Below, one piece after another: positions 20,084 through 32,182 of a DNA stretch of 64,000 nucleotides. Location of the stretch: contig NC_081335.1 of assembly GCF_022539665.2 (NCBI RefSeq), positions 5,084,001-5,148,000 on the forward strand, read 5' to 3'. The position numbers were made by a program, and so were the translations under genes. This DNA is from Daphnia carinata (lineage: Eukaryota > Arthropoda > Branchiopoda > Diplostraca > Daphniidae). Within the stretch, counting starts at the first letter, position 1. Each line of letters starts with the position of its first letter. Below the pieces are notes generated by a model, which saw nothing but the letters and a program-made list of their open reading frames with translations, had not been told where the DNA came from and made no database searches.

Positions 20084-22761
20084 ATGCAGGAAAATAATCC
20101 ACAACAAGGTTGTTTTTTTTTATAATGCAGCTTATTTGAAGGAAATGTAATTACTAAACATCTTTTATTCATCACAGATCAGATAATCATGACACCGGGA
20201 AAGAGGACGGCAAACTCAACAACCATTATGGTGGAAAGACGCCCTATGGTTATCAAAGAACAGCAAGAAAATCTCCATGTTGCAGGTGGAGCTCACAAAG
20301 GAATTGTCATCAATAAAAGTTCAGTTGCAATGGAGGATGATACAACTCCAGCACAACTCTCTCTCGAGTTTTGTGTATACCTGGTGAATGCTGCCACAAA
20401 CATGCATACCAAAGAGAGCAGGCAATTGCGATTTTGGTTCAAGGAGGTTGTCTCGGAATGGGAGCAGCCAAAAGTGGCACAGGAATTCTTCAAGAAACTT
20501 GTGGCTCCCTTTGAATTCCCTAGAGACTATGTAGGCTTCATAAAAAAAATTATGAAGCTTATGCAACAAGATTACCCTACTCTACGAAAAATAGAAGTGG
20601 AGTTAAAGCAACTTGGCCAATCAAGTCAACCTCCACCGGATACAGGTCTGATTCTCTATAATTTTGGGTTATTACTTACATATATGACCATAAGAATATA
20701 ACTGAATTGACTTCTACAGCCAAGCGGGGAACTATACTTTTATCGGTGGGAATAAAGGGAAAATCTTCTGTAGAGGTTAAAGGTTAGATTCATGTGAAGT
20801 TCATGTGAAATTTTCTGACTTGAGTATGCTGGACTTGTAGGCTGAGTAGATGCACAAAATCCAATTTAAAGTTTTCAATATACCATACATAATTTGTGTT
20901 TGCACCGATGCAATCTGAGGATTTATTATCTCGTAATTTGTACTAACCGTATGCGCGTGCTGTGTTCCTCAACCGCTACGATATAACCTATACCAAAATA
21001 GCTTACACTAATAATCATTAAAGACAACAATTGTAAAAAAAAAACAAATCGAAAATCTGTTGAAAAATTTATTGATAGCAGTATTTATTTGCAGGTATTA
21101 TGGATCAGGATGTGAGTTTAACTGAAATTGAAGTCACGTCGACTCGCTTGTTGGAAATGATTGAATCGGCGTATCCCAACCCTCTTTCCGTGTCCGAAAT
21201 GGCCAGGTATCTTTTCATCTCTATACAATGTGACTATAACCATAATTTCTGTTCTTCAGGCAAACACAGAGTGAAAAACAAAAAGTCTCTTCGCTGCTTT
21301 CAGAACTTCAAGCTAGTGGCTTGGTGAAGACTGTGAACGGAAACGAGTCTTTCACGCGAGTCGTACAAAACGAGAATAAAGTTAAAGTGGTTAAACAAAT
21401 GCCGAAAATTGTTCAAGCGAAGCAGCCCACTATCGCCATTATCACTGCTCAGTACTGTGAAAAATTGGCGGTCGACGCAATGATGGATGACCAAGAAACT
21501 TTCGTGCGCTACACTACAGTCGGTATGGGTATTTCCTTATTCTAACTCGTTCATGCTGACTAAGTGTATCGTTGTTGATCCAGGTGAATCAAATATCTAC
21601 ACGTTAGGTAACATCGGCCAGCACAGAGTAAGATGAATGCCACGCAATAAGACATGTAGTTTTGAGACTAATTCTACTGTTTGGTCTTTGTTATAGGTGG
21701 TTTGTACCAAACTTCCCACCGTTGGCCACACACGGGAAGCGTTGATTGCCTCCGGAAGCACAACAACCCGGCTTTTAGGAACGTTTCAGGCAGTTGAATT
21801 TGTGATTTTGGTGGGAGTGGGGGGTGGAGTTCCCCATTACACGGATTGTACACGCCACGTTCGTCTAGGTGATGTGGTTGTTTCTTCTCCCATCCCTCCC
21901 AAAAAGTAATTATTCAAGGCGTTAATTTTATCATTTAATTGAAATGGAACATTATGTTTCAATTTTACCATCCCTAGAGACATATATACATATTGTGAGC
22001 TGGAGCCAGTAAAGGAAGGACAAACACAAACGAATCCAGTATATGAGACGAAATCCTGGGCCCCGCCAACTTTCCTGCTTCAAGAAATCAGTGCACGTTT
22101 AAAAGCTCAGGTATGGTTCTGTTTCTTCCGAATCATTGCAAACGGTGGCTGTAGCAGTTACCATCTCTTATATAATTGATCAGGGTGACGACGATCCGAC
22201 CCAGGCAGTTTGGGATAAATACATCACAGAAGGAATAAGTAAACTGTCTAAGGATGGCGTCAACTTTGCTCGTCCCCCGGATGATACTGATAAATTATAT
22301 ATGTCTCTTGGAGGCTCTGACGTGATTGAAGTGACGCACCCGACAGGTTCTTCCGAAAATGGGTAATTGCAAACTTAACTGTAGTAAAAGCACTGGCTAC
22401 AACTGAAAGCAGTAAAATAAAGCAAAGCAGCGGTACTAAATTTTGATTTTGCTTTAGACGCCAACCAGGAAAGCCAGTCATTCACCTTGGACCAATAGCT
22501 GCTGGTCGTCAAGTGAGCAAAGACGATCAGCTCCGGCAAGATTTTGCAGCCCGTTTTGGGATATTAGCTTTCGATATGGAATATGATGCAGTCATTGAAA
22601 GCGTCTATGGTAACCGAAAAGATTCTTATTTGATAGTCCGTGGAATAGCTGACTACAAGGATGGTTCAAGGAAAAAAGATTGGCAACCGTATGCCTCACT
22701 GGCAGCGGCCGCATTTACAAAAGCCGTCGTCTGTGCAATGAACCTTTCTAATGATGACTAG
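20084..22761 (+). CDS. Winged-helix-like plus nucleoside phosphorylase-domain protein, 578 aa
   Basis: Nine exons splice with the frame intact: 20084-20108, 20178-20645, 21095-21206, 21260-21522, 21584-21627, 21697-21905, 21978-22110, 22184-22362 and 22458-22761. Residues 1-165 are unrecognised and helical-looking. About 166-250 resembles a small winged-helix domain (TRLLEMIESAYPNPLSVSEM...SSLLSELQASGLVKTV). About 256-570 is a nucleoside phosphorylase/nucleosidase (PNP_UDP/MTAN-like) domain: a strand at PTIAIIT, GVGGGVPHY near 342-350, DMEYDAVIES near 517, and VRGIADYKDGS followed by WQPYASLAAAAF. These place the purine-binding Met-Glu and the catalytic Asp as in MTA/SAH nucleosidases. PNP domains with this ending also occur as effectors in immune NLR and STAND proteins, including ATP-cleaving ones. 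Whether this one cleaves a nucleoside or nucleotide is not shown. A poly-A signal follows at 23081. Confidence 0.9.
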
Positions 22762-24387
22762 CGTCACAGTTTGCTTTAGTTAGTGTAACGAAAGCGCCCT
22801 TCAATCGGTCCAAATTCTCTCCACCACTTGCATCACTTCAAATCATTGGATCTGAAATCATTGGATCTGTTCGTTTGTTAAGATCTGACATGCGTCCCTA
22901 TTTTATATCTTTTGATCGAGTCACCTATCAAGCTGCATTTTCCTTATTTGCTATTCCCTAACGTCCTAGTCCCAACAGCTATATTAGAGTTTTAGATCGA
23001 ATATAAGATATTGCATTTCTGCAGCTAATTATTTTAGCTTTAGCTATGACTTTGCTTCAACCAAAGTTTTGCATCTTTTGAATAAAACATAACGTAAGTA
23101 AAAGGATCTGCACACCAGGTGTCCTCTGCAGATCCCCACAACTTAAAAAAAGAAGATAACTAGGAGATAAAAGCTAACCGTCGTTTTTATTTAATGCCTT
23201 GCGCGTGGGTTTACACAAAACGGTTAAAATTTCCTTTCCTTTTCGTGAAACATAGCCCTTTTATTTAACTTTCGCCGATAATTTCTTATCTTGTACTTGT
23301 CGGAACAGCTAAAAAACAAATTCAACGTTTTCACTTGTAAGCATAATCTAAATGATTCAAGTTGTAGCAGTTAGTTAAAATTATGGTACAGCCATTAAAC
23401 ACGGCCAAAAATTGTATTCCCTTACAAGAACAATTACAATAAATATTCTTTTCAACATAAAATGCAGACTCGTTTTCCTTTTTGCTCCGCCTACAACACC
23501 AACATCTCGCTAGATTTCTTATTTTAGTAAGGTAACATGTCAGACGCCTTATAGATTCGTACGAATTCCTTACTGGAGACTCGCAATAACCCTGAAGTTA
23601 TGTCATCGCTAAAAATGTTTGACCGTCAGAATACAAATTGCGAAAACATCAACTTTCGCTGTCAGTTGTTTTGTGGCATAATTCCACGAAAAATTACGAA
23701 ATGACGTCCACATTGCTTTTAAAACGATTATCACGTAAGCCTTCATTCCTCGCTCGACTTGTGTTTTTACTGCCGGTCACACCACCCCTTTTACTTTTTG
23801 TATACGTAGGTAAGCAATTTTTTGGCGGTAAGATTACCTTCATCTTTGCGGGTTTTTAGATTGTACTACTTGAAAAGCCTAGCGGAATTTGAGAACGAGC
23901 AAATATCGCTAGAGATAAGAAATAATCTAACTGTAATTATGATGCTCCTGGAACGGAATTTATTGCCAACAAATTGTCAAGTGATATAAAACAAACAAAC
24001 AATTTATTGTTGGGTCTTTTGTTGGCAAGATGTAAAATTCGGACTCATACTAAACTTTTAAGCTTCGTTCAATCCTTTGCAAACATTTAAAACAAAATTA
24101 ACTAGTTGCGTTTAATTCGATCCAACTTCTAACCTTATTCAGAATCATATTCGGTTCTTAGAAGAGATCAATTATGTAAACCATAACTTGTGCTAGGTAT
24201 TTTAATCAAATTTCAAAATTGTCTCTCCTACGGACTAAGTCATATCTACCGCTAGATGGCCTACCAAATAGTAAACATGAAGTCTGAAATCTCGTGGTTC
24301 CCGAGAAAAGTGGTTTTGGCTTATAGCATGACGAGGATATGAGGAAGAGTTTGAAACATGAGAGAACATATCTTTGCGTACGTGACA
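22762..24387. other. Spacer between the PNP and carrier genes
   Basis: The region holds the 3' untranslated part of the PNP gene and the carrier promoter. A plus-strand frame from an ATG at 23701 encodes a hydrophobic stretch (FLARLVFLLPVTPPLLLF) and runs into GTAAGC at 23810, a possible donor. No following exon could be matched, so I do not call it a gene. Confidence 0.4.
23081..23086 (+). terminator. Poly-A signal AATAAA of the PNP gene
   Basis: A canonical AATAAA lies 320 bp after the stop codon of the winged-helix/PNP gene, on the same strand, in AT-rich sequence. Confidence 0.6.
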
Positions 24388-25963
24388 ATGGCAAACATCA
24401 AACTATTTGACGCAGACGATCAACGCTATCGGATCACCCCTTCCCAACAGATGCTATGTTCTTGTCTCGGTGCCCTTACAACATCCACGCTTGGTAACGA
24501 AGTTTACTTCAAAATTGCGTTTGCGATTGCATTATGCTCTTAAACATTTTTTATCGTAGTAACTCCACTGGATGTCGTAAAAATTCGACTACAAGCACAA
24601 TATAGAACACTAACACCAAAGCGATGCTTTATCTATTGCAATGGCTTAATGGACCATTGTATAATTTGTGTTAATAGTCAAAATAAAGCATTAAATAGTT
24701 CTATATCAAAAGAACAATGGTACAGACGACCTGGACAATTCACAGGAACATTGGTAACATATTTAATATTTAAAATGGTACTGTAAACTCAATTTCCCCT
24801 TTTTTTTTATTCATACAGGATGCATTTGTAAAAATTGTTAAAACAGAAGGTGTTTTTTCTCTATGGAGTGGCCTTTCACCAACTTTAGTTCTTGCATTAC
24901 CTGCTACTGTGGTATATTTCACTGCTTATGAGCAATTAAGATGTTTTATGAAAGACCGTCAAGAGGTAGAAAAAAGTGTGTTCTACCAACAACCAGTATG
25001 GTTAACATCTTTAATGGCTGGTGGTATTGCAAGGATATGGGCAGTTACTTTAGTCAGTCCATTAGAATTAATTCGAACTAAAATGCAGTCAAAAAAGCTC
25101 AGCTATCAAGGTATGTTACTTAGATGCATTGTAATGTCAAATGAAGGCATAATGTAAACGTTTATTCATTGGAATACTAGAGATTGGTGTTGCGGTTCGT
25201 GATTTAGTGAAAAGCCGGGGCCTCCAAGGATTATGGCAAGGCTTGCCTCCATCCTTGATGAGAGATGTTCCTTTTTCTGGTAATAAAATTCATTTTCTCA
25301 TGCTTTTAAAAAGAGTGTAACGTCCCAACTTCTTTTGCTGTACTAGCTTTGTATTGGGCTTCTTACGAGACGTATAAAAAGTCCTTCACTTCTTCAGATA
25401 TAACGATATTCCAGAGCTTTATTGGAGGAGCATTTTCTGGAATGGTAAAGAGTTACCTAAGCAAAACACATTCTGTAGTAATTATCATTATTCTCCTGTT
25501 ATTATGTAGCTTGCTGCTGTTGTTACCCTCCCCTTCGATGTTGTGAAAACATTGAGGCAGCTCGAGTTTGGAGAAAGCTTAGGTTCAGGTAATCTACCGA
25601 ACGTTTCTTTCGCCATCTAAAGAATAAGATGGTTTTTACATTGTGTTGCTGATTTATTTGTACATTTCGTCAACAGATGAATCATTAAGGAAAGTCAGTA
25701 CAACCAAACAGTTGTTTCAAAGGATTTATCGGCAGAAAGGAATAAGAGGACTTTTTGTGGGATTAGTTCCACGAGTAGCTAAAATAGGTTAGGTTTTTTG
25801 TCTGTTCAATCTCAAATGCATTTCTTTGCGGGGTTTAACCGTTGTTATCTTTTCTGTTTTTACAGCACCGGCTTGCGCAATCATGATATCTTCATTCGAA
25901 TACGGAAAATATTATTTCACCCGTCGAAACAAACAAATGTTAGAAGAAACTTTACGTGACTGA
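24388..25963 (+). CDS. SLC25A40: Mitochondrial carrier, SLC25A39/40 (glutathione) type, 358 aa
   Basis: Eight exons join in frame: 24388-24493, 24560-24753, 24819-25110, 25181-25279, 25347-25444, 25510-25588, 25677-25787 and 25866-25963. The three carrier signatures are present as TPLDVVKIRLQAQ, SPLELIRTKMQSK and LPFDVVKTLRQLE, one per ~100-residue repeat. Each is followed by a G-x-x-x-LW/LF-x-G element (FSLWSGLSPTLV, QGLWQGLPPSLM, RGLFVGLVPRVA). The insertion after the first signature (RCFIYCNGLMDHC) is typical of the SLC25A39/A40/MTM1 branch of the mitochondrial inner membrane, linked to glutathione import and iron-sulphur metabolism. The start MANIKLFDADD is preferred over an ATG 30 bases upstream because the alignable region begins there. 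Whether it is the A39 or A40 orthologue cannot be told from the sequence. Confidence 0.93.
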
Positions 25964-26000
25964 AAAAATGTTATTTCGACATCTTAGTGACAAGAAAGTT

Positions 26001-26006
26001 AATAAA
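26001..26006 (+). terminator. Poly-A signal AATAAA of the carrier gene
   Basis: AATAAA lies 38 bases after the carrier stop codon, with a second copy about 17 bases further on. The stop codon of the convergent IFT54 gene is at 26122, so the two 3' untranslated regions may overlap. Confidence 0.65.
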
Positions 26007-26121
26007 ATTAATTGTTTTAATAAAAGTAGAAGTTCCACCGTTTTGTTTTGGTGACTAGAGACCATATATTATTTAAATAGGTTTTAGGGTTAAAAGGTTT
26101 TTTTTAAATATATAGTATTAA

Positions 26122-28629
26122 TTAGCGCTTCTTTGCAAAATTCGAAATCACGAGTGAAACGTCTTTTTCGGTTTTAATGGCTGCGGCTTTTGCTGTATTT
26201 AACTTTATTTGATACTCGAACACGGCACGATCCAGTTGCTCCAGCTCAGCACGAAGTTTTTCGACGACGGCATCAACGTATCTGTTAACATATGAGTGGT
26301 TAGTTGTACGTGAGTAAACGATACTACAAGGTTATTTACAAAACTAAAAGAAGGTAATTCATACGTTTTTTCCCTTTGATACTCTTCTTCTAACAGATCG
26401 GCCTCTCGCTTCCAAAACTGCCACTCTTGATGTACCGTATCCATATCTTCATGTATGAGCGGAATTAACTGGCCTAAAGGTAGTGCCGTTTGCGTCATTT
26501 CTTGGATCATGTTCTTCAGATGTTGAACTTGAACTGAAGAGCTGCTGTTGTCCCTATTTCCAGGATCCTGCGTTTAATGCAGATTCTTTTCAGCACTGAA
26601 ATTTGATCGGCGATTGTTTTTTAAAAATTACCATATCTATCAGAGGATCCCATTCTCTTTGGGCAGATAGAATTTGTTCGACCAATTTACCCTGTGCACC
26701 GCCAATCAACTCATCAGCACCCACCTGTGACAGATCAGCCGTGGCTTGATCAAAGACCGCTGCTTGAACTATTCTATCTTCCTCGTCGTCTGACATTGGA
26801 TTACCCTCGATTATTACTCGAGGCACTTGGCTAGTTATCGGTCTGGAACAAAATGGCAATGTATGTCAGTCTGGATCATAAATTGCGATCACAGAGATGA
26901 AAGGTATCTTATACCTGCTTTCCTGTTGAATGACTGAAAGTCTATCTCTTGAGTTCCTTGAAGGAGGGCGTCGCGAGCTTTTTGGCCGTTGTCCGCTGGC
27001 TGGCCGTTTAAGAGGCAAATTGAGATTCGTACTTCGATCGGGTATCGGTTTTTCGAACGCATTCAAAATATTGGATTGAGGAGGCGAGAGCTGAGCGATA
27101 GTAGTGGACAGTGCCCCTTGGTCAAATCAATATGGCGATAATATAAAGGTAAAACTCAATGAGTAGTGATAATGTATCGCATTACCTGGTAATTCCTGTG
27201 TTTCAGTTGAATCTTCTTTATCAAATCCTATGCACAACACAGCATTAGGTCGACTGTATTAAAAAATATTTCACATCTTAAACGTCCGCATTTACCTTCG
27301 TCTTGAAGATCTCGAATGGCTGCAGATTTTGTCTGTTGCATCTTGTCGGTTAAACGAGAAAAATTAATTATCAGTTTCTGGAAATTTAGTTATGCAAAAC
27401 AATGGTATTACATTCAAAGTGTCCACAGGTTGCTCTATCGTAATACCGCTGTCTATAGAGGGGATGTCTGAAGTTATTTGAGGATTATCTTCATCATCGG
27501 CACGGAGAGCTGATGTATCTTTGATGGGTTCATCGTCAACGTTGCTGGTACGGTCCAGGGGTATAATCGTATCAGCAATTTCTTCATCGACAATAACTGT
27601 CTGATTTTTATGAGGATTTTCTAGTGGCTCAACGCTTCGTAGTGTTCCTATGTTATCTTTGGAGATTCGGGACGAATGATTTGGTTTCGCTGAGACACTA
27701 GGAATTGGCTTTGTTTGTTTGGTAACGATGTCAGATTTCATAGCACTTGCAGCAGGCTCTTTTTTAGCTTCGTCAAGTTTACTAGTTTTCTTACTAGGCA
27801 TTCCAGCCAAGGAAGGCTTTAAAGAAGAACCTTGATTCGATTTGTTGGCTCCGATTTTGGCAATATCTTTAGTTTTGTTAACAGCCGCTTGTTTGCTTAC
27901 GGCATCGGCTTTTGTCGTTGTTTTATACACACTGTTTCCTTTAGACATGTTGCTAGGTAGTGAACTTTTCTTGATAACTATACATAACAGCTTTAAATTG
28001 ATACATAAGTTATCAGTATATTAAAATGAATTTACCATTTTTTACAGGCTTTGTTGAGTGCAAGTTGCTGTTGTTCTTTGATTCAGAATTGTTGCTTTTG
28101 GATTGGGTGTTGCTGTTTTGCTTATTTTCAAGTACCAAAGCCAGAGCTTGAAGTAAATCATTTGTTTTTTCTGCTTCAATACCAGCCACTATCTTTGATG
28201 GCTTGATATTTAAATTTTCACCAAGTTCAGATGCTGAAAAAACAAAACAATTCATTATGAAGAGAAAAAACACACAAGTACTCATTACAGCTTACACAAA
28301 TGTGAAATAAACTTTTGTAGGAATGCAATCTTATCTTCTTTTTCTTTAATGTTCTCAGAAAGTAACTCTTGTTTCGTGAAAACGTTTTCAAAAATCCCAT
28401 ATTGATTGATAACCTAGAGTATGGAAGGAATTGATACAGGTAAATGAGTAAATCTGTGCGTTCAATGTGATTCCCAAAGTACAAAACTTACGGCCGTTAT
28501 AATGTCATGAATAAATCGGAAAGGTGGGCGCTTTAACAGTTTATCAGTCAAATGAGGTCGCTGAATGTACTTTCCCAACTTTTGCTGAGTGCGCTGGATG
28601 ACAAGAGAATCTACTTCTTCACTCGTCAT
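26122..28629 (-). CDS. IFT54: Intraflagellar transport protein 54 (TRAF3IP1/MIP-T3), 627 aa
   Basis: Ten exons join in frame on the minus strand: 28629-28492, 28413-28296, 28233-28036, 27977-27412, 27341-27296, 27227-27186, 27116-26915, 26842-26632, 26567-26365 and 26281-26122. The N-terminus has the family's calponin-homology-like domain: LGKYIQRPHLTDKLLKRPPF, FRFIHDIITA, and KPSKIVAG followed by EKTNDLLQALA. A Lys/Ser/Thr-rich, probably disordered centre (about 150-340) follows. The C-terminus (about 410-627) is a charged coiled coil, known in the family to bind IFT20. The protein is part of the IFT-B complex that builds cilia; in a crustacean this means sensory neurons and possibly sperm. 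An in-frame ATG 36 bases upstream of the chosen start is possible, but MTSEEVDSLV fits better. Human length is 691 residues. Confidence 0.95.
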
Positions 28630-29825
28630 TGCCACTCCTGCTCGAGTTGGCTGTTCAAAAAACACTGGTAAGGACTGGGAATAATCGAGAACAGCAGATT
28701 GCTTCGGTCGTTTTTTTGTCGTAGAAAAATTTGAAATTCTTTCGTTCCCGAAACGCGAAACACGGAATGAATAAATAATAAATGTGCCGGACTGCCGAAG
28801 TATTTGTGACGCCCGGCAGTCGTCATGGCAACCTATCAGAATTTTAAATCAATTTGAAAACATGAAACGGTGCCATCTGCAAGCTGGTGTTCTAACCCTA
28901 TGTGTTCGAATGATTTCAAAATCGGGCTTCTTTACGTAATCTGTGGATTCCAGTCATTGCGACGTTGTGTTATTTTTCCATAGCCACATCGGCCATGGTG
29001 GCAGGGACCGGAGGGAATACTTTTAATTGTTTAAAAATTAGATCTTACTGTGGTAAATTTTTTTAAAGACTTGTGACGCTTTTCGTAGGATTTTTGAAGA
29101 ATATACAGACTGAAACCACGTACTGGTATATTCTTAAATAATACTGGTCGATCTTTGTTTTATTTTCAAGGCTTAGACCTCTCACTCGGCGCCGATAAGC
29201 TATGATCGCGCTTCCCACTCCACCATGAAAAAACGGATAACCTGGTTCTATCGGGTCGATTTTTTTCCGCGGACCGAGCCCATCGTGTTGGAGAGCGGAA
29301 TGCCCGGTGCCGCATTTCAAAAAAGAGGTCTTGTTGGCCTAGAGGCAACAAGGACTTCTGGCAGGTCAGCCAGAAGCTACTTCATGATAGTTCAGCTCGA
29401 GTCGCACTTTGATAGGTCAGCCGGGCTCTGTTGTCCTTTTGCTTGGTGCTGCATGCATAAATTATTTCTCATAGTCACATTGTCGCCCTTATGGTGAACT
29501 CACTCCTAAAACAAAAAAATGCAATTTGTTACTCGAAACAATGTAATTATTGCTTTCATTGTGTATTAGTGTGTCCCAAACAAGATTGCCAATACAAACA
29601 GTAACAATAATCAAATATCGGGGTAGCAATGGCTTTAAAAATGAATAATCGGGTATTGCAATCGGGGCAGCCGGCTCAATTATAATGGTAAGGATACATA
29701 ATATAGACTATGTTCCAGTATCAACAATCGATTTTTTGTGTTCAATTTGTTTTTGCCGAACACGACCGTTCAGTCCGATTAAAATCCGAAGGAGCACAGG
29801 TGAAAAAAAAAAATAAATAAAATAT
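28630..29825. other. Intergenic stretch, no gene seen
   Basis: This should contain the IFT54 promoter. A hairpin CTTCTGGC-AGGTCA-GCCAGAAG lies near 29356-29377. Open frames on both strands at 29060-29500 overlap each other and resemble nothing I know. Confidence 0.4.
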
Positions 29826-30153
29826 AACCCACAACCCAATCGGTCTGCTCCTAAAACCAAAACTCACCGATCAACGCGGAAACGAGCCCAACTGCAGACC
29901 GATTCGTTAAGCGCACGCATGATAGTATCGTACCCTAAACGCCCACAGTTCCAGTTGAAGTTATACATGGCAACTTATTCTAAAATTAGCATTGGGCTAT
30001 CAAAGTGAATTAATTATCGATATCTAGACCACGGTTTTCTTATTGGCTACGACGATTATTAATTACTGTTTGAAAAACTAAACGAAAATCCTGCATATTA
30101 GTAGTAAGTAAAACGGATTGGAAGTTTAGAAATTGGAGCTTTCCAGCTCCATT

Positions 30154-30558
30154 TTAGCATTTACAATTACCATTGTTTTTACAGCTTGGTTTGTAACAAT
30201 TGTCTTTTTGATCCCGCCAAACGCTCGAATCATTCCCTTCGAGCACCGTCTGGTACTTTGCCGGGACAAGTCTTTTGTTTGGCGTGATGATGACACTTCG
30301 GTTGTTCTGCGTGTTCATCGTCTGACATTTTTCATTGTTGAATTCCACGCGAACACAGACTATGACTTTTGGGTCGTTTGTCCAACCGGTCGATTTGTGC
30401 TTGGTGACTTCTCCTTGTTGCAGAGTTGCACAGGTCTCTTGTGGATTTTCCCCGTTGTCTGTGATGGTCACTCGAACGGTTTCGTTACAACCGTTCGCAA
30501 CGTATACTATCGTCGAGGATGCCTTTTGCGCGGCAGCCAAGTCGGAAGGTACTTCCAT
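30154..30558 (-). CDS. Small orphan-family protein, copy 1 (134 aa)
   Basis: The gene is intronless and its paralogues lie at 31656 and 33211. Family-conserved blocks are VANGCNETVRVTI, TCATLQQGEVTKH, STGWTNDPKV followed by VCVRVEF, RSVIITPNKRLV, GNDSSVWRDQ, and a cysteine-rich end CYKPSCKNNGNCKC. No signal peptide or membrane segment is visible. The alternating hydrophobic pattern suggests a beta-rich fold, and the Cys tail could bind metal or form disulphides. I do not recognise the family. Selection on the protein is suggested because frames and key residues are kept in three diverged copies. Confidence 0.8.
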   Translation of the reverse strand: MEVPSDLAAAQKASSTIVYVANGCNETVRVTITDNGENPQETCATLQQGEVTKHKSTGWTNDPKVIVCVRVEFNNEKCQTMNTQNNRSVIITPNKRLVPAKYQTVLEGNDSSVWRDQKDNCYKPSCKNNGNCKC

Positions 30559-30664
30559 AATTGGCCCTTGCAGAAATAATTCTGATTTGATAAGGAAGCA
30601 CTACGGATTTCTTATTTCTTATTTGAACTTACTTTTTGAATAACAGAGGACGAACTGGGATAGT

Positions 30665-30673
30665 AAATTTATA
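30665..30673 (-). promoter_or_regulatory. TATA-like element of orphan copy 1
   Basis: TATAAATTT on the minus strand lies 115 bp upstream of the start codon. The same element is found at 116 bp in copy 2, but copy 3 has a degraded version. Confidence 0.45.
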
Positions 30674-31655
30674 CTATATGAACTCTTGCTGGTGTCCGTA
30701 TTAACCAGTAGACTAAGTTTTGGTTGCTCAAAAAACTAGACTTACTTTCCAGAACGGATGGCTTGGCTTTTTATTTTCTTAGCATTAAAATAAATGCTCA
30801 GCTATCAGTTGTTATCGAAATCAAATAGCTCTTTTATCAATTTTAATGTGACTGACGCAGGTATCACGTTGCTCCACTGCGGTTGGGTTTTTATAATTCA
30901 ATTCCTTTGAATTTTGCTTACGATAGCGTGAGGAAAATGATTTTCTTCATTTACTGTTTCATTTAGCGGAAAATGCGTCGACAGAATTCTAAACACCAAT
31001 GAAATTGCCAAGATATAAATGACATTAAAATTCTTTACTTTGTCAGAGACGATCATACTCATTTTTCTGTTTATAAAGACTCATAACGTTTAATTTTGGC
31101 ATTTCATTAATTTATCCCATCCCGATTAGGCTAAAAAATTCCCGATCGAACTAACCGGGAAATATTAAAAATCATTGCACCAAGCAACCTGCTCTGAACA
31201 ATCAAAACAACCACAAGATAGGGTAAAAAAATGACCCGATCAACAAGGAACTGGATCTCACGTCATTCAGGACACGGGGCAAAAAAAATAACCACCTATT
31301 ACCAGGCAGACCTACTTCAAAAATGAATATAACCCACCCTCTTAAAAAAACCCAACCCGATCAACACGGGGCTGAGCCCTAGCGTAGGCTGAATCATTAC
31401 GCAGCACGCAGTCACGCATACCATGAACGCCCACTTGCAACAGTGGACATTTGGAACATTGAAGTTATATCTAGCAACCTATTCGAGAATCAATATTGGC
31501 CTGTGAAAGCGAATAAATAACTGGTTTCTAGACTACATTTTTCGTACAGACTACAAGGATTATCTATTTTACTGTTTGAACAACGAAAATTACGTATATT
31601 TGTATTTCCTAAAACGGATTGCAAGATCGAATAATTGCAGGCTTCCAACTCCATT

Positions 31656-32066
31656 TTAGCTTTTACAATTACTCTTGTTTTTACAGCCCGGTTTATAACA
31701 ACTGTCATTTTGATCCCGCCAAACGCTCGAATCATTTCCCTGGTACCATGTCTGGTATTTTGCCTCGACAAGCCTTTTGTTTGGCGTGATGATGATACTT
31801 CGGTTGTTCTGCGTGTTCATCGACTCATATTTGGCGTCGTTGAATTCCACGCGAACACAGACTGTTACTTTTGGGTCGTTCGTCCAACCGGTCGATCTGT
31901 GCTTGGCGACTTCTCCGCGTTGCAGGGTTGCACAGGTCTCTTGTTGATTTTCCCCGTTGTCTTTGATTGTCATTCGAACGGTTTCGTTGCACCCGTTCGC
32001 AACGTGTACTAGCTTCGAGAATCCACTGTACACGACGTCTTTGGCAAAGTTGGACAATGCTTCCAT
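31656..32066 (-). CDS. Small orphan-family protein, copy 2 (136 aa)
   Basis: Middle member of the tandem trio, with the same blocks: VANGCNETVRMTI, TCATLQRGEVAKH, STGWTNDPKV followed by VCVRVEF, RSIIITPNKRLV, GNDSSVWRDQ. It is closest to copy 1. The C-terminal Cys pattern is slightly altered and the frame ends NCKS instead of NCKC, losing the last cysteine. The N-terminal ~15 residues differ from the other copies. No introns and no signal peptide are seen. The function is unknown. Confidence 0.8.
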   Translation of the reverse strand: MEALSNFAKDVVYSGFSKLVHVANGCNETVRMTIKDNGENQQETCATLQRGEVAKHRSTGWTNDPKVTVCVRVEFNDAKYESMNTQNNRSIIITPNKRLVEAKYQTWYQGNDSSVWRDQNDSCYKPGCKNKSNCKS

Positions 32067-32173
32067 AATTGGACCTTGCAGAGATATTTCTGATTTGGAT
32101 AAGAGAGCACAGCGGATTTTTTGTTTCTTATTAGAACTTAGTTTGAAACTATCAGCTAAGGAACTGGCATAGT

Positions 32174-32182
32174 AAATTTATA
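32174..32182 (-). promoter_or_regulatory. TATA-like element of orphan copy 2
   Basis: TATAAATTT on the minus strand lies 116 bp upstream of the start codon, at the same place as in copy 1. Confidence 0.45.

Noticed and set aside
29330-29400. Possible tRNA near a TGGCCTAGAGG sequence
   Set aside because: There is a hairpin but no B box and no acceptor stem.
30133-30579. 148-codon plus-strand frame over orphan copy 1
   Set aside because: Antisense frames are also open over copies 2 and 3, but the blocks conserved among the copies make sense only on the minus strand.
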